Assembly: GCF_001457795.1 (NCBI RefSeq)
Contig: NZ_LN898211.1
Span: 764,979-828,978, forward strand
Source of the DNA: Olsenella massiliensis
Lineage (GTDB): Bacteria; Actinomycetota; Coriobacteriia; Coriobacteriales; Atopobiaceae
DNA length: 64,000 bases
Reading direction: 5' to 3'
Both the position numbers and the translations under genes were made by a program. Numbering within the stretch: position 1 is the stretch's first letter; every line of letters begins with the position of its first letter. The notes beneath the pieces were generated by a model. That model saw nothing but the letters and a program-made list of their open reading frames with translations. It did not search any database and was not told where the DNA came from. Below are positions 27,125 through 36,007 of the stretch, piece after piece.

Positions 27125-28207
27125 GTGCGCATGGATGTCTGGATTGGCGGCGCAAGCGCGGCGGAGCTTCTTCGCCAGGGTCGTCGGGGCGCTTGGCCGC
27201 GGCTTCATGGCGCCTGTGAGCGCAGGGTGGGAGACGGGGGGCGACGTCACGCCCAGGCCTGGCGCGGTGCCGTGGCCGCGCTGCGTGACTATCGTGTGGT
27301 GGACGCACGGCACCCCCTCGCGATCAGGGTTCCATGGGCGGGCAGGCGTGTCGTGGCACCCGAGGTCACCTGCCTGGTCTGCGCGCGGACGTTCCCGCCG
27401 GGCACCTTTCTTCTTGCCGAGCTGTCGTCAGATGGTGAGGTGCTCCATGTTGATGGCCCCGAGCTGACATTTGCGCACTTTGCCGGGCTCCTCACCACTG
27501 CGGTTGGCAACGGGGAGCTGTCGAGGCAGGCTGCGGTGGCGCTTCTGGCGGCCTATGGCATGGAGCTGTGCGGCAGCTATGCGCGCGACCCGGCGCGCCC
27601 CTATGGGGGTCCCTGCGCCTATCGGCTGCCGCCCGCGACGACACCCGAACGCCTTCGCTCCTGGCTCGGGCAGACCCGTCACCTTAAGGGGCGAGCGCTG
27701 GCGCAGGTGGCCGTCAGAATGGTGCGCGGCGGCGCCGCGTCACCCATGGAGTGCCTGCACGTCGTTATGCTGTCTCTTCCCGCCCGTCACGGAGGGTTTG
27801 GGCTGGGAGTCCCCCTGATGAATGCGCAGCTCGTGACGACGCAGGAGGTCTCCGCGCTGCTGGGGCGCACGTCGCTGAGGCCCGATCTTCTCTTTGAGGA
27901 CCTGGGCCTTGCCATCGAGCACAACGGGGCCGTCTGGCACGAGGGCGTTGACCGCGTCGCAGAGGATGCGCGCCGTGCTCAGTGTTATGCAGCGCTGGGC
28001 ATCAGGTGCTTTCCCAGCACCGCGCAGGACGTCGAAAGCTTTGAGCGCTACGAGGGGTTCCTGAGGCGACTGGCGCACTGCATCGGGCACGATCGCGGCA
28101 GGTCATGCCGCGACGAGCTTCTCAGGCGCATGGGAGACCCCGCATCTCGCGCGGCCCGGCTTGAGGTGTTTTCCGCCCTGCGCGGCTGCGGCAGGTTTGG
28201 GTTCTGA
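27125..28207 (+). CDS. Orphan nuclease-like protein (DUF559/PD-(D/E)XK-like C-terminus), coriobacterial type
   Basis: 360 residues. The C-terminal third reads SPMECLHVVMLSLPARHGG, GLGVPLMNAQL, then RPDLLFEDLGLAIEHNG, WHEGVDRVAEDARR and GIRCFPST. The Asp...Glu-x-Asn pattern with following His and Asp/Arg resembles DUF559/Vsr-like restriction-type folds. I know of similar orphan proteins recurring in Coriobacteriia; function is undefined. An AT-rich leader (about 27,020-27,100) unlike its neighbours precedes it, and an inverted repeat (28376-28434) follows. Start is uncertain: GTG 27125 or ATG 27131, no clear RBS. Confidence 0.65.
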   Translation: MRMDVWIGGASAAELLRQGRRGAWPRLHGACERRVGDGGRRHAQAWRGAVAALRDYRVVDARHPLAIRVPWAGRRVVAPEVTCLVCARTFPPGTFLLAELSSDGEVLHVDGPELTFAHFAGLLTTAVGNGELSRQAAVALLAAYGMELCGSYARDPARPYGGPCAYRLPPATTPERLRSWLGQTRHLKGRALAQVAVRMVRGGAASPMECLHVVMLSLPARHGGFGLGVPLMNAQLVTTQEVSALLGRTSLRPDLLFEDLGLAIEHNGAVWHEGVDRVAEDARRAQCYAALGIRCFPSTAQDVESFERYEGFLRRLAHCIGHDRGRSCRDELLRRMGDPASRAARLEVFSALRGCGRFGF

Positions 28208-28375
28208 GTCTGGCGGGGGCGTAGGGCGGCATGCGAGGCCGCATCTTGGGCGGTGGACGAGGCGGGTGCGCCCTTGGCGCACCACGGCCGCGCCAGGGAT
28301 GTCGTGCCGCGGTCCCAACGTCAACGTGGTCGTTCGCATAAACGCGCCGCCTCGTACGTGACGGGTTCGCAAAAA

Positions 28376-28434
28376 GTCAGCATTACTCGATGGTTTTGGC
28401 CAAATTTGGGGCGATTTGCCCGAGTAGTGCCGAC
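28376..28434. repeat. 59-bp imperfect inverted repeat downstream of the nuclease-like gene
   Basis: Left arm GTCAGCATTACTCG (28376-28389) faces right arm CGAGTAGTGCCGAC (28421-28434), matching at 12 of 14 positions. The 31-bp interior includes a perfect 10-bp palindrome TTTGGCCAAA (28395-28404). The surrounding 500-bp gap (28208-28707) is AT-richer than neighbours and also has an AGGAGGT at 28450 with no convincing gene after it. Could be a mobile-element end, operator or RNA hairpin. Confidence 0.75.
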
Positions 28435-28707
28435 CTACGACAAGACTGTCAGGAGGTAAATTCAAAACAAGGCATAAAGTAGGAATACATATGCACTACC
28501 CCATAATCTTGAGTTCATGGCGAGCCATTCGTCGCCGCGGGATGAGGGTTCCTGGCGGCTGCGTGGGCTGTGGCCATTGTGCCGGACCACGCCTGAGGGG
28601 GTCGCGACTCTCCCAGACTCCCCTAGAATGGGATCACGCAAAGCATCCGAGCCAGGCGGCCACGCCATTCGGCCCCTGGGCCCGGCAACCACACCGAGGG
28701 AGAGCAC

Positions 28708-30387
28708 ATGGCAGAGTTCATCTACCAGATGGAGCGGGTCCGCAAGGCCTTTGACGGCAAGGTCATCCTCGACGACGTCACGATGGGCTTCTTCCCCGGC
28801 GCCAAGATCGGCGTCGTGGGCCCCAACGGCATGGGCAAGTCAACGCTGCTCAAGATCATGGCTGGTCGCGAGGACATCTCAAACGGCGAGGCGCGGCTCA
28901 CGCCGGGCTTTTCGGTGGGCCTGCTCGAACAGGAGCCCCCGCTGGACGAGGACAAGACGGTCGGCGAGAACGTCCGCCAGGCCTTTGGGGACGTCATCGC
29001 CAAGGTCGAGCGCTTTAACCAGATCAGCGAGCAGATGGCGGACCCCGACGCGGACTTCGACGCCCTCATGGCCGAGATGGGCGAGCTTCAGACCCAGATT
29101 GACGCAGCCAACGGCTGGGACCTTGACAGCCAGCTCAGCCAGGCCATGGACGCTCTGCAATGCCCCGACCCGGATGAGCGGGTGAGTCACCTCTCCGGCG
29201 GCGAGCGTCGTCGCGTCGCGCTCTGTCGCCTGCTCCTTGAGGCTCCTGACCTGCTGCTTCTTGACGAGCCTACCAACCACCTTGACGCCGAGTCCGTGCT
29301 CTGGCTTGAGCAGTTCCTCAAGAGCTACCCGGGGGCGGTGCTGGCCGTCACGCACGACCGCTACTTCCTCGACAACGTCGCCGAATGGATCTGTGAGGTC
29401 GACCGCGGCACCCTGTACCCGTACAAGGGCAACTACTCCACCTACCTCGAGACCAAGGCCGCTCGCCTCGTCATGGAGTCCAGGCAGAACGCCCGACGCG
29501 CCAAGAAGATGAAGGACGAGCTCGCCTGGGTCCGTTCGTCCCAGAAGGCCCGTCAGGCAAAGAGCAAGGCCCGCCTGACCGCCTTCGAGCAGATGGACGC
29601 CGAGGCGCGCCGCGTGACGAAGACGGACTTCACCGACATTCACATCCCGGTGGGTCCGCGCCTTGGTTCCAAGGTCCTCGAGGTCGAGCGCCTGTGCAAG
29701 GCGTTTGGCGAGCGCGTGCTCATTGACGACCTGAGCTTCGCCCTGCCGCGAGGCGGCATCGTGGGCGTCATCGGTCCCAACGGCGTCGGCAAGTCCACGC
29801 TGTTCAAGATGATCGTGGGCCAGGAGCAGCCCAGCTCCGGCAGTCTCAGCCTGGGCGACACCGTGCAGCTCTCCTATGTCGACCAGGGTCGCGAGGGTCT
29901 CGAGCCCGACAAGAGCGTCTGGGAGGTCGTCTCGGACGGCAACGACTTCATCCAGGTGGGCGGCACCGAGATACCCAGTCGCGCGTACGTGAGCGCCTTT
30001 GGCTTCAAGGGCCCCGACCAGCAGAAGCGTGCCGGCGTGCTCTCGGGCGGCGAGCGCAACCGCCTCAACCTGGCCCTCACCCTGCGCCAGGGCGGCAATC
30101 TCCTCCTGCTGGACGAGCCCACCAACGACCTCGACACCGAGACCCTCGCCTCGCTCGAGGAGGCCCTGCTGGCGTTTCCGGGCTGCGCTGTGATCACGAG
30201 TCACGACCGCTGGTTCATGGACCGCGTGGCGACGCACATACTTGCCTGGGAGGGCACGGACGAGGAGCCGGGTCGCTGGCATTGGTTTGAGGGCAACTTT
30301 GCTGACTACCAGCGTGACCGCGAGAGACGTCTGGGCCCGGAGCAGTCCCGGCCCCATCGCCTGCGCCGCAAGCTCACGCGAGATTGA
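28708..30387 (+). CDS. ettA: ABC-F translational throttle protein EttA
   Basis: Soluble two-ATPase ABC-F protein that acts at the ribosomal E site. 559 residues. First domain: Walker A GPNGMGKST, signature LSGGERRRVALCRLL, Walker B LLLLDEPTNHLDA; second: GPNGVGKST, LSGGERNRLNLALTL, LLLLDEPTNDLD. The start MAEFIYQMERVRKAF and the GTLYPYKGNYSTYLETKAARL region with the linker are EttA-like. GGGAGAGC precedes the ATG. Confidence 0.93.
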   Translation: MAEFIYQMERVRKAFDGKVILDDVTMGFFPGAKIGVVGPNGMGKSTLLKIMAGREDISNGEARLTPGFSVGLLEQEPPLDEDKTVGENVRQAFGDVIAKVERFNQISEQMADPDADFDALMAEMGELQTQIDAANGWDLDSQLSQAMDALQCPDPDERVSHLSGGERRRVALCRLLLEAPDLLLLDEPTNHLDAESVLWLEQFLKSYPGAVLAVTHDRYFLDNVAEWICEVDRGTLYPYKGNYSTYLETKAARLVMESRQNARRAKKMKDELAWVRSSQKARQAKSKARLTAFEQMDAEARRVTKTDFTDIHIPVGPRLGSKVLEVERLCKAFGERVLIDDLSFALPRGGIVGVIGPNGVGKSTLFKMIVGQEQPSSGSLSLGDTVQLSYVDQGREGLEPDKSVWEVVSDGNDFIQVGGTEIPSRAYVSAFGFKGPDQQKRAGVLSGGERNRLNLALTLRQGGNLLLLDEPTNDLDTETLASLEEALLAFPGCAVITSHDRWFMDRVATHILAWEGTDEEPGRWHWFEGNFADYQRDRERRLGPEQSRPHRLRRKLTRD

Positions 30388-30647
30388 CGCTCGCGTCCCG
30401 GACGCCTCCGGTTTCGTCGGCCCTTGTCCCGAGCGTCCCTGCGCGCAACGCCCGGCGGCGCCTTTGGGTGCGGCAAGCGCCCGGCCCCGGCGACGTCTTT
30501 GGGCGCTTTGCGCGCCGTTGCGGCAAAGGCTCGCCTTAGGGTCGTGCGATAGGCTTGAGACCGGAGTGCCGCGCCGCGCTCGGGGGCGAGCTGGCGCGCG
30601 TCATGTTGCCCCCGCGTTGCGAGAAGCGTCGCAGAGAGGAGCGTCAT

Positions 30648-30905
30648 ATGGATGACACAACGTCCGACAAGGAGCTTGAGGAGCGCCTGCTCGACCTCAT
30701 GGCGGAGGTCTGCGAGGATGACGCCGTAGGCGAACATCGCGACGAGGATCTCTTTGAGCTGGGACTACTTGACTCCATGGCTGCTATCGAGCTGCTCGTG
30801 GGCATCGAGGAGGAGTTTGGCGTGTCCATCGCGCCCACCGAGCTGCCCCGCGACGCCATGAACACGGTCAACAAGATCCTTGCCCGCCTCGTCGAGCGGC
30901 TCTAG
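30648..30905 (+). CDS. dltC: DltC-like D-alanyl carrier protein (orphan)
   Basis: 85-residue acyl-carrier-type protein. The phosphopantetheine attachment Ser is in FELGLLDSMAAIELL, followed by GIEEEFGVSIAPTELPRDAMNTVNKI, closer to DltC than to AcpP. DltC carries D-alanine for teichoic-acid modification, but no dltA, dltB or dltD is adjacent, so the partner system is elsewhere or the role differs. AGAGAGGAGCGTCAT provides the RBS. Confidence 0.8.
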   Translation: MDDTTSDKELEERLLDLMAEVCEDDAVGEHRDEDLFELGLLDSMAAIELLVGIEEEFGVSIAPTELPRDAMNTVNKILARLVERL

Positions 30906-31034
30906 GCCTCAGGCCCGTCTGGACCAGGGGGCTGAGGTCGTCGGCCCATCGCGCGCGGCCCAGAAGGCCGGCGGCGACGGCGCGGCACGAGGGGGCCGCC
31001 GGGCGGGGCGGCACCGCAGGACGAGGGAGGCGGC

Positions 31035-31832
31035 ATGACGGGACACGGGCACCGCAGGACGAGGGCGTCGGGACGGTCCCAGCTGTGTGGCACGGGCGTC
31101 GCGGCTAAGACGTCCGCGAGCGTCGGGGCGCACCTCGACGTGCTCTATCGTGACGCCTGGCTGTGTGCGGTGGACAAGCCCCAGGGCATCCTCGTGCACG
31201 GCGACGGCGGCGGAGCGACCACCCTCTCGGAGCTCGTCGCACGCCAGCTTGCCCGCGAGTGCGCCGTGATCACGCGTCCCCAGGCGCTCCAGCGCCTTGA
31301 CGTGGACACCTCGGGCATCGTGCTCTTCTCGCTTGACCGCGACACCCAGGAAGCGTTCGACGCCCTCTTTGCCAGGCGTCTCGTCCGCAAGCGCTACCTC
31401 GCCCTGGTGCGCGGCAGCTTCCCTGCAGGCGAGAGGGTCGTCGACCTGCCTCTGGGACGCGACCGGCATGACGGCAGGCGCATGCTCGTCTGGTCCGGCG
31501 GCAGGCCCTCGACGACGCGCGTCCGCCTCCTGGCCAGGCAGGGGCAAAGGTCCCGCGCCCGCTCGCTGCTGCTCGTCGAACCGCTTACGGGCCGTCGCCA
31601 CCAGATTCGCGTGCATCTGTCCCACCTGGGTTTTCCCATCGTCGGTGATCGCCTCTACGGCGCGGGTGCGCCCGGGGGCCTCATGCTGCACGCCCTGGGG
31701 ATCAGCCTGACCCATCCCCTGACGAACGAGTCGCTCGACCTCTCGACGCTGCTGCCGCCGCGCTTTGTGGACGTGCAGCCTGACCTTCCCGAGCTGTTGG
31801 GCGGCCTTACGGGGACGGCGAGTCCCGGTTAG
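31035..31832 (+). CDS. RluA-family pseudouridine synthase
   Basis: 265 residues. Catalytic motif is LQRLDVDTSGIVLFS (RLDxxTSG, with Gln in place of the usual His), then FARRLVRKRYLALVRG and PLTGRRHQIRVHLSHLGFPIVGDRLYG. Target uridine (rRNA or tRNA) cannot be told; no S4 domain is visible. GGGAGGCGGC precedes the ATG. Confidence 0.9.
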   Translation: MTGHGHRRTRASGRSQLCGTGVAAKTSASVGAHLDVLYRDAWLCAVDKPQGILVHGDGGGATTLSELVARQLARECAVITRPQALQRLDVDTSGIVLFSLDRDTQEAFDALFARRLVRKRYLALVRGSFPAGERVVDLPLGRDRHDGRRMLVWSGGRPSTTRVRLLARQGQRSRARSLLLVEPLTGRRHQIRVHLSHLGFPIVGDRLYGAGAPGGLMLHALGISLTHPLTNESLDLSTLLPPRFVDVQPDLPELLGGLTGTASPG

Positions 31833-31994
31833 GCGCCCATCTCGGCCCGCCGGGCGGGGCCATGCCAATGTGGCGGAACAAGTTTGTCCCGCAAGGCCGC
31901 ACTTAGCCTCATAATGGGGGAAGGAGGATGCGGCGCCGCCCGCCGGCAGAAGGGCGGCCGCGGCGTCGTGGGGATGACTTGAGGGAGGATGCAC

Positions 31995-33626
31995 ATGGCA
32001 GGCACCATGCGCGGCGTCTACACCAACCTGACCGAGATTCGACGCAACGTCTTTCGGGAGGTGGCGAGCATCTGCTATCGGGCGGGCAAGGATCGGAACA
32101 TGACGAGGGCGGACATCGACGACGCCTTTGACGAGCTGCCCTACAAGATCCTGCCGGGCGACGTGGCGACCTATCGCGAGAGCGTGTTCCTTGAGCGCGC
32201 CATCATCGGCGAGCGCATCCGGCTTGCCATGGGCCTCTCGCTCCAGGGCGTTGACCGGCCGCAGCGCATCTCGGACGGCTTCAACGAGGCGGAGGTCGAC
32301 AACCTCTCGTACTACGAGCCGCCGCTCGTCAACGTCATCAAGTTCGCCTGCAACGCCTGCCAGGACAACGTCTACGAGGTCACCAACACCTGTCAGGGCT
32401 GCCTGGCGCATCCCTGTCGCGAGATCTGTCCCAAGAAGGCCATCACCTTCGTCAACCACAAGGCATACATTGACCAGGACCTCTGCATCAAGTGCGGGCA
32501 GTGCTTCAAGGTCTGCCCCTATGGCGCCATCCACCATCACGTGCGCCCCTGCGCTGCCGCCTGCGGCATGAACGCCATCAGCTCGGACGAGCACGGGCGC
32601 GCCGACATCAACTACGAGAAGTGCGTGAGCTGCGGTCAGTGCCTGGTGAACTGCCCGTTTGGGGCCATCGCCGACAAGAGCCAGATCGCCCAGGTCATCT
32701 GGTCCATCCAACACGGCGAGGAGGTCATCGCCGCCGTCGCGCCCTCCTTCGTCGGACAGTTTGGCGGCAAGGGCAACGTGGGGAAGCTGCGCGAGGCCTT
32801 CAAGCTCCTGGGCTTCTCGGGCGTCGAGGAGGTGGCCCTGGGCGCGGACCTCTGCACCGTGCAGGAGGCGGAGGACTTCCTCGAGGAGGTGCCGGCCAAG
32901 CTCCCCTTCATGGGCACGAGCTGCTGCCCGGCCTGGTCGGTCATGGCCAAGAAGGAGTTCCCCGACCACGCCGGCGCCGTCTCGATGGCGCTTACGCCCA
33001 TGACGCTCACGGCGCGCATGATTCGCATGCAGCGCCCTCACGCCAAGATCGTCTTCGTGGGTCCCTGCTCGGCCAAGAAGCTCGAGGCCATGCGTCGGAG
33101 CGTTCGCTCCGAGGTGGACTTCGTCCTCACCTTTGAGGAGATGGCGGGCATGATGGAGGCGCGAGACATCGACTACCTCAGCCTCGAGGACGACGACAAG
33201 AGCGACTTTGACGTGGCGAGCACCGACGGTCGCAACTTTGCCGTCGCGGGCGGCGTGGCGACGGCCGTGGCAAACGCCATCAAGCGCACCCATCCCGACC
33301 GCGAGGTCAAGGTGGTCAACGCCGAGGGGCTCGACAACTGCCGCACGATGATGAAGGACGCCATCAAGGGCAAGTACCCGGGCCACCTGCTTGAGGGCAT
33401 GGCCTGCCCGGGCGGGTGCGTGGCGGGGGCCGGCACCCTCGTGGCCATCAGGAAGTCGGCCGCCGCGGTCAAGCGCTACGCCAAGCGCTCGCCGCACATG
33501 AACTCCACCGAGAACATCTACTGCGACCTCATTCCCACGCTCGAGAAGGGCTTCACGAAGCAGGACCAGGACAACGAGGTTACCGAGACCTTCGAGGCCC
33601 AGATTCCCAAGTCCCCCCGTCAGTAG
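31995..33626 (+). CDS. Single-subunit [FeFe] hydrogenase (4Fe-4S plus H-cluster domain)
   Basis: 543 residues. An N-terminal ferredoxin region has CNACQ, CQGCLAHPCREICP, CIKCGQCFKVCP and CVSCGQCLVNCP clusters. The H-cluster motifs follow: TSCCPAW (about 308), GPCSAKK (about 356) and EGMACPGGC (about 467). The layout fits monomeric or group B-type [FeFe] hydrogenases of anaerobes. No maturase genes (hydE/F/G) are in the window. I chose ATG 31995 because GGGAGG at 31982 is too close to the ATG at 31989. An intrinsic terminator follows. Confidence 0.92.
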   Translation: MAGTMRGVYTNLTEIRRNVFREVASICYRAGKDRNMTRADIDDAFDELPYKILPGDVATYRESVFLERAIIGERIRLAMGLSLQGVDRPQRISDGFNEAEVDNLSYYEPPLVNVIKFACNACQDNVYEVTNTCQGCLAHPCREICPKKAITFVNHKAYIDQDLCIKCGQCFKVCPYGAIHHHVRPCAAACGMNAISSDEHGRADINYEKCVSCGQCLVNCPFGAIADKSQIAQVIWSIQHGEEVIAAVAPSFVGQFGGKGNVGKLREAFKLLGFSGVEEVALGADLCTVQEAEDFLEEVPAKLPFMGTSCCPAWSVMAKKEFPDHAGAVSMALTPMTLTARMIRMQRPHAKIVFVGPCSAKKLEAMRRSVRSEVDFVLTFEEMAGMMEARDIDYLSLEDDDKSDFDVASTDGRNFAVAGGVATAVANAIKRTHPDREVKVVNAEGLDNCRTMMKDAIKGKYPGHLLEGMACPGGCVAGAGTLVAIRKSAAAVKRYAKRSPHMNSTENIYCDLIPTLEKGFTKQDQDNEVTETFEAQIPKSPRQ

Positions 33627-33683
33627 CGAGCCGTGCCGGGGCGTCCCGGACGCGCGGGGGCAAGAGGGGCACGACAAGAGAGA

Positions 33684-33717
33684 GGGGCGAGACGACCAGA
33701 TCGTCTCGCCCCTTTGT
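33684..33717 (+). terminator. Intrinsic terminator after the hydrogenase
   Basis: A perfect 12-bp stem, GGGGCGAGACGA (33684-33695) with TCGTCTCGCCCC (33701-33712), loop of 5, followed by TTTGT. The same stem core recurs at 55929. Confidence 0.85.
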
Positions 33718-33779
33718 CACACCCGCTGCCGCGTGCACGCCCCGAAAGGACCGTGCGTCCCAAGGTCGGACCCTAGGTA

Positions 33780-34088
33780 CTACGGCTGCTTCACGCCGCT
33801 CATGGACGCAAAGAACGTGGCGTGAGAGAACACGTCCTTGATGGTATGGCCGTTGACGAAGGGAAGGGCCAAGAACTCGTCCACCGTGGGGACGAGGGCG
33901 CTGCAGTCCACGAAGTGGTTCTTGGAGTTGCGCAGGCTCGTGTCCTGGGCGCGCCACGCCTCATAGTTGCAGTCCGTGAGGTAATAGACCGCGTTGTCCA
34001 CCTTCATGTAGACGGAGTGGTGCGCGTGCAGGTAGTCTGCGAGGCCGTCGTAATCGATCTCGAGTGCCTCCGCCGCCTTCTTGCCCAT
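33780..34088 (-). CDS. Conserved-looking small protein of unknown function
   Basis: 102 residues, MGKKAAEALEIDYDGLADYL then VYYLTDCNYEAWRAQDTS and KNHFVDCSALVPTVDEFLAL. No signal peptide or membrane helix. AAAGGA precedes the ATG. I do not recognise the family. A perfect palindrome 39 bp upstream of the start (34127) suggests specific regulation. A 3'-terminator on the plus strand at 33684 lies beyond its stop. Confidence 0.7.
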   Translation of the reverse strand: MGKKAAEALEIDYDGLADYLHAHHSVYMKVDNAVYYLTDCNYEAWRAQDTSLRNSKNHFVDCSALVPTVDEFLALPFVNGHTIKDVFSHATFFASMSGVKQP

Positions 34089-34126
34089 GGCCTGTCCTTT
34101 CTCTCAAGGAGCGGTGTTTGGTTTGC

Positions 34127-34140
34127 GGGAACGCGTTCCC
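34127..34140. promoter_or_regulatory. Perfect 14-bp palindrome, LacI-type operator candidate
   Basis: GGGAACGCGTTCCC, a palindrome with a central CG like operators of LacI/GalR-family regulators. It lies in the leader of the minus-strand gene at 33780-34088 and about 700 bp from gph. No LacI regulator is in the window. Confidence 0.55.
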
Positions 34141-34236
34141 GATATCTGCATTCTACCTAAGCGCCAAATGGGCTATTCCTACGCTCGGCAACTGTTAGGC
34201 AAGCGTAAGGTCACTGCCCGGGGCCGACGCCGGCGA

Positions 34237-34887
34237 CTAAAGCAGAATCGCCCCGGCCAGCTCCTCGGTGGTGTCAACGATGATGGTGGCGCCTTGCCGC
34301 ACCAGCAGGTCGCGGTCACGAAACCCCCACGAGACGGCGATGCAGGCGCAGCCCACGTTTCTGGCGGTCTCAAGGTCAACCTCGGAGTCGCCCACGTAGA
34401 CGGTCTGTGAGGCCGCGACCCCCAGCTCGTCCATGACCCTGAGCACCGTGTCGGGGGCGGGCTTGCGACGCACGCCCTCCCTCTCGCCCACGCAGGCGTC
34501 AAAGAGTCCCGGAAAGTAGGTGGCGACCAGGCTCTGGACGGCAAAGTCCCCCTTGTTTGACACCAGGCCGCATCGCACCCCCTTGTCGGCAAGCGTCGAG
34601 AGGAGACTGACGACGCCGGGATAGGGGGCGGTGCGCTCCGCCGCGTGCTCGGCGTAGTGAGCCATGAAGTCCTTGAGCACCGCAGCTTCCAGCGCCGCGT
34701 CCGTGCCGTCGGGCACGCTCAGGTGAACGAGACGGACCATGCCGTTGCCCAAAAAGGAGCGAATCTCGCGGCGGGGGCGCGGCGGGAGTCCGTGGGCCCC
34801 GAGGGCGACGTTGACGGATGACGTGAGGTCGTCGAGGGTGTCAAGGAGGGTCCCGTCCAGGTCAAAGATCGCCGCTGCGTACGCCAT
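34237..34887 (-). CDS. gph: HAD-family phosphoglycolate phosphatase-like
   Basis: 216 residues, HAD superfamily. Motif I is FDLDGTLLDTLDDL, the cap follows, motif II LVSNKGD, motif III Lys in RRKPAPDTVL and motif IV VYVGDSEVDLETARN. Closest in pattern to phosphoglycolate phosphatase or pyrophosphatase PpaX; substrate not determinable. GGGAGAG precedes the ATG at 34887. Confidence 0.88.
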   Translation of the reverse strand: MAYAAAIFDLDGTLLDTLDDLTSSVNVALGAHGLPPRPRREIRSFLGNGMVRLVHLSVPDGTDAALEAAVLKDFMAHYAEHAAERTAPYPGVVSLLSTLADKGVRCGLVSNKGDFAVQSLVATYFPGLFDACVGEREGVRRKPAPDTVLRVMDELGVAASQTVYVGDSEVDLETARNVGCACIAVSWGFRDRDLLVRQGATIIVDTTEELAGAILL

Positions 34888-35007
34888 GTCTCTCTCCCTG
34901 TCGATGGTGGGCCGGCGCGGCCACCTGAGGCGCCGCGCCTGTGTGACGGGTGCGTCCTGAAAGATCCCGGGGCCGTGTGCCGTGCGGCGCGCCCAGGGCC
35001 TCTGGGT

Positions 35008-35802
35008 CTAGGGGAGCCGCTGCGCGCTTGTGGCCATGCGCGCGGCCTCCCTGGGGTCGTCGGTGACGCTCACGAGCGCAAGGTCGCTCTCGTCGACGTT
35101 GCCGTGGGCCAGCATGGTCGTGCGCAGCCAGTCCAGCAGGCCGCCCCAATAGGCACTCCCAAAGAGGACGATGGGCATGGAGGGCGTCTTGCTGGTCTGC
35201 TCGAGGGTCAGCAGCTCGTACATCTCGTCCATGGTGCCAAAGCCTCCCGGAAAGAAGACGGCCCCCTGCGAGTACTTGACGAACATCATCTTGCGGACGA
35301 AGAAGTAGCGAAAGGTGACACCCAGGTTGACCCACTGGTTGACGGCCTCCTCAAAGGGCAGCTCGATGGCAAGGCCCACCGAGGTGACGCCGCCTTCCGC
35401 CGCGCCCTGGTTGGCCGCCGCCATGATTCCGGGCCCGCCGCCCGTGATGACGGAGCTGCCCCGCGCGGCGATGAGGCGGGCCGTCTCGCGCGCCTGGTCG
35501 TACAGGTCGTCGGACGGTCTGGTGCGCGCCGAACCGTACATCGACACGGCAGGCCCGAGCGTGGCCAGTGCGTTGAAACCGTCCACGAACTCGGACTGGA
35601 TGCGCAAGACGCGCCAGGGGTCGGCATGGAGCCACTCGTCCGATCTGTCATACGACGCCAGGTCGGAGGTGGCGGAGAGGGCCTTGGGTATCTGGCTGCC
35701 GCGCAGGATGACCGAGCCGGTGCGAAACGTGGGGCCCAGGGGCTCGGCAGTCTTTTGAGGGTCGTCGGCGCGGGGGTCGGAAGCATCGAGAGAAGCGCTC
35801 AA
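35008..35802 (-). CDS. LOG-family protein (TIGR00730-type Rossmann fold)
   Basis: About 264 residues. Contains VITGGGPGIMAAANQGA and FFPGGFGTMDEMYELLTL, the two signature motifs of the LOG family, whose members hydrolyse nucleotide 5'-monophosphates (cytokinin-type phosphoribohydrolases). Start chosen at TTG 35802 with AAAGGA six bases upstream; GTG 35820 is an alternative. The open frame to 36012 runs into repeat array B and is not coding. Array B lies between this gene and the PASTA gene upstream on the same strand. Confidence 0.85.
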   Translation of the reverse strand: MSASLDASDPRADDPQKTAEPLGPTFRTGSVILRGSQIPKALSATSDLASYDRSDEWLHADPWRVLRIQSEFVDGFNALATLGPAVSMYGSARTRPSDDLYDQARETARLIAARGSSVITGGGPGIMAAANQGAAEGGVTSVGLAIELPFEEAVNQWVNLGVTFRYFFVRKMMFVKYSQGAVFFPGGFGTMDEMYELLTLEQTSKTPSMPIVLFGSAYWGGLLDWLRTTMLAHGNVDESDLALVSVTDDPREAARMATSAQRLP

Positions 35803-36007
35803 GGAAAGTCCTTTCGTCACGACGTCGGACCTTATGGTACCCCATGCGCTGGTGCGTCCGTGTGGCACCGGACCTTCTAGCCGCCACCTGCCAGGGCGTC
35901 GCCTGCGCCTGGCGGCGACGGATGGGGAGGCCTTCGGGGAGGCCCCCGCGCGTCGCGAGCCGCCCGGGCCTGCGGCGGGGGTCTCCGGCCTGGAGTCGGG
36001 GGGCATT

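Noticed and set aside
28491-28754. Small ORF after the strong AGGAGGT at 28450
   Set aside because: The ATG is too far from the RBS, the product is low complexity, and the frame runs into ettA.
30909-33677. 922-residue open frame on the minus strand over the pseudouridine synthase and hydrogenase
   Set aside because: It is the antisense shadow of two well-supported genes in GC-rich DNA; its translation has no domain and is full of low-complexity His/Asp/Val.
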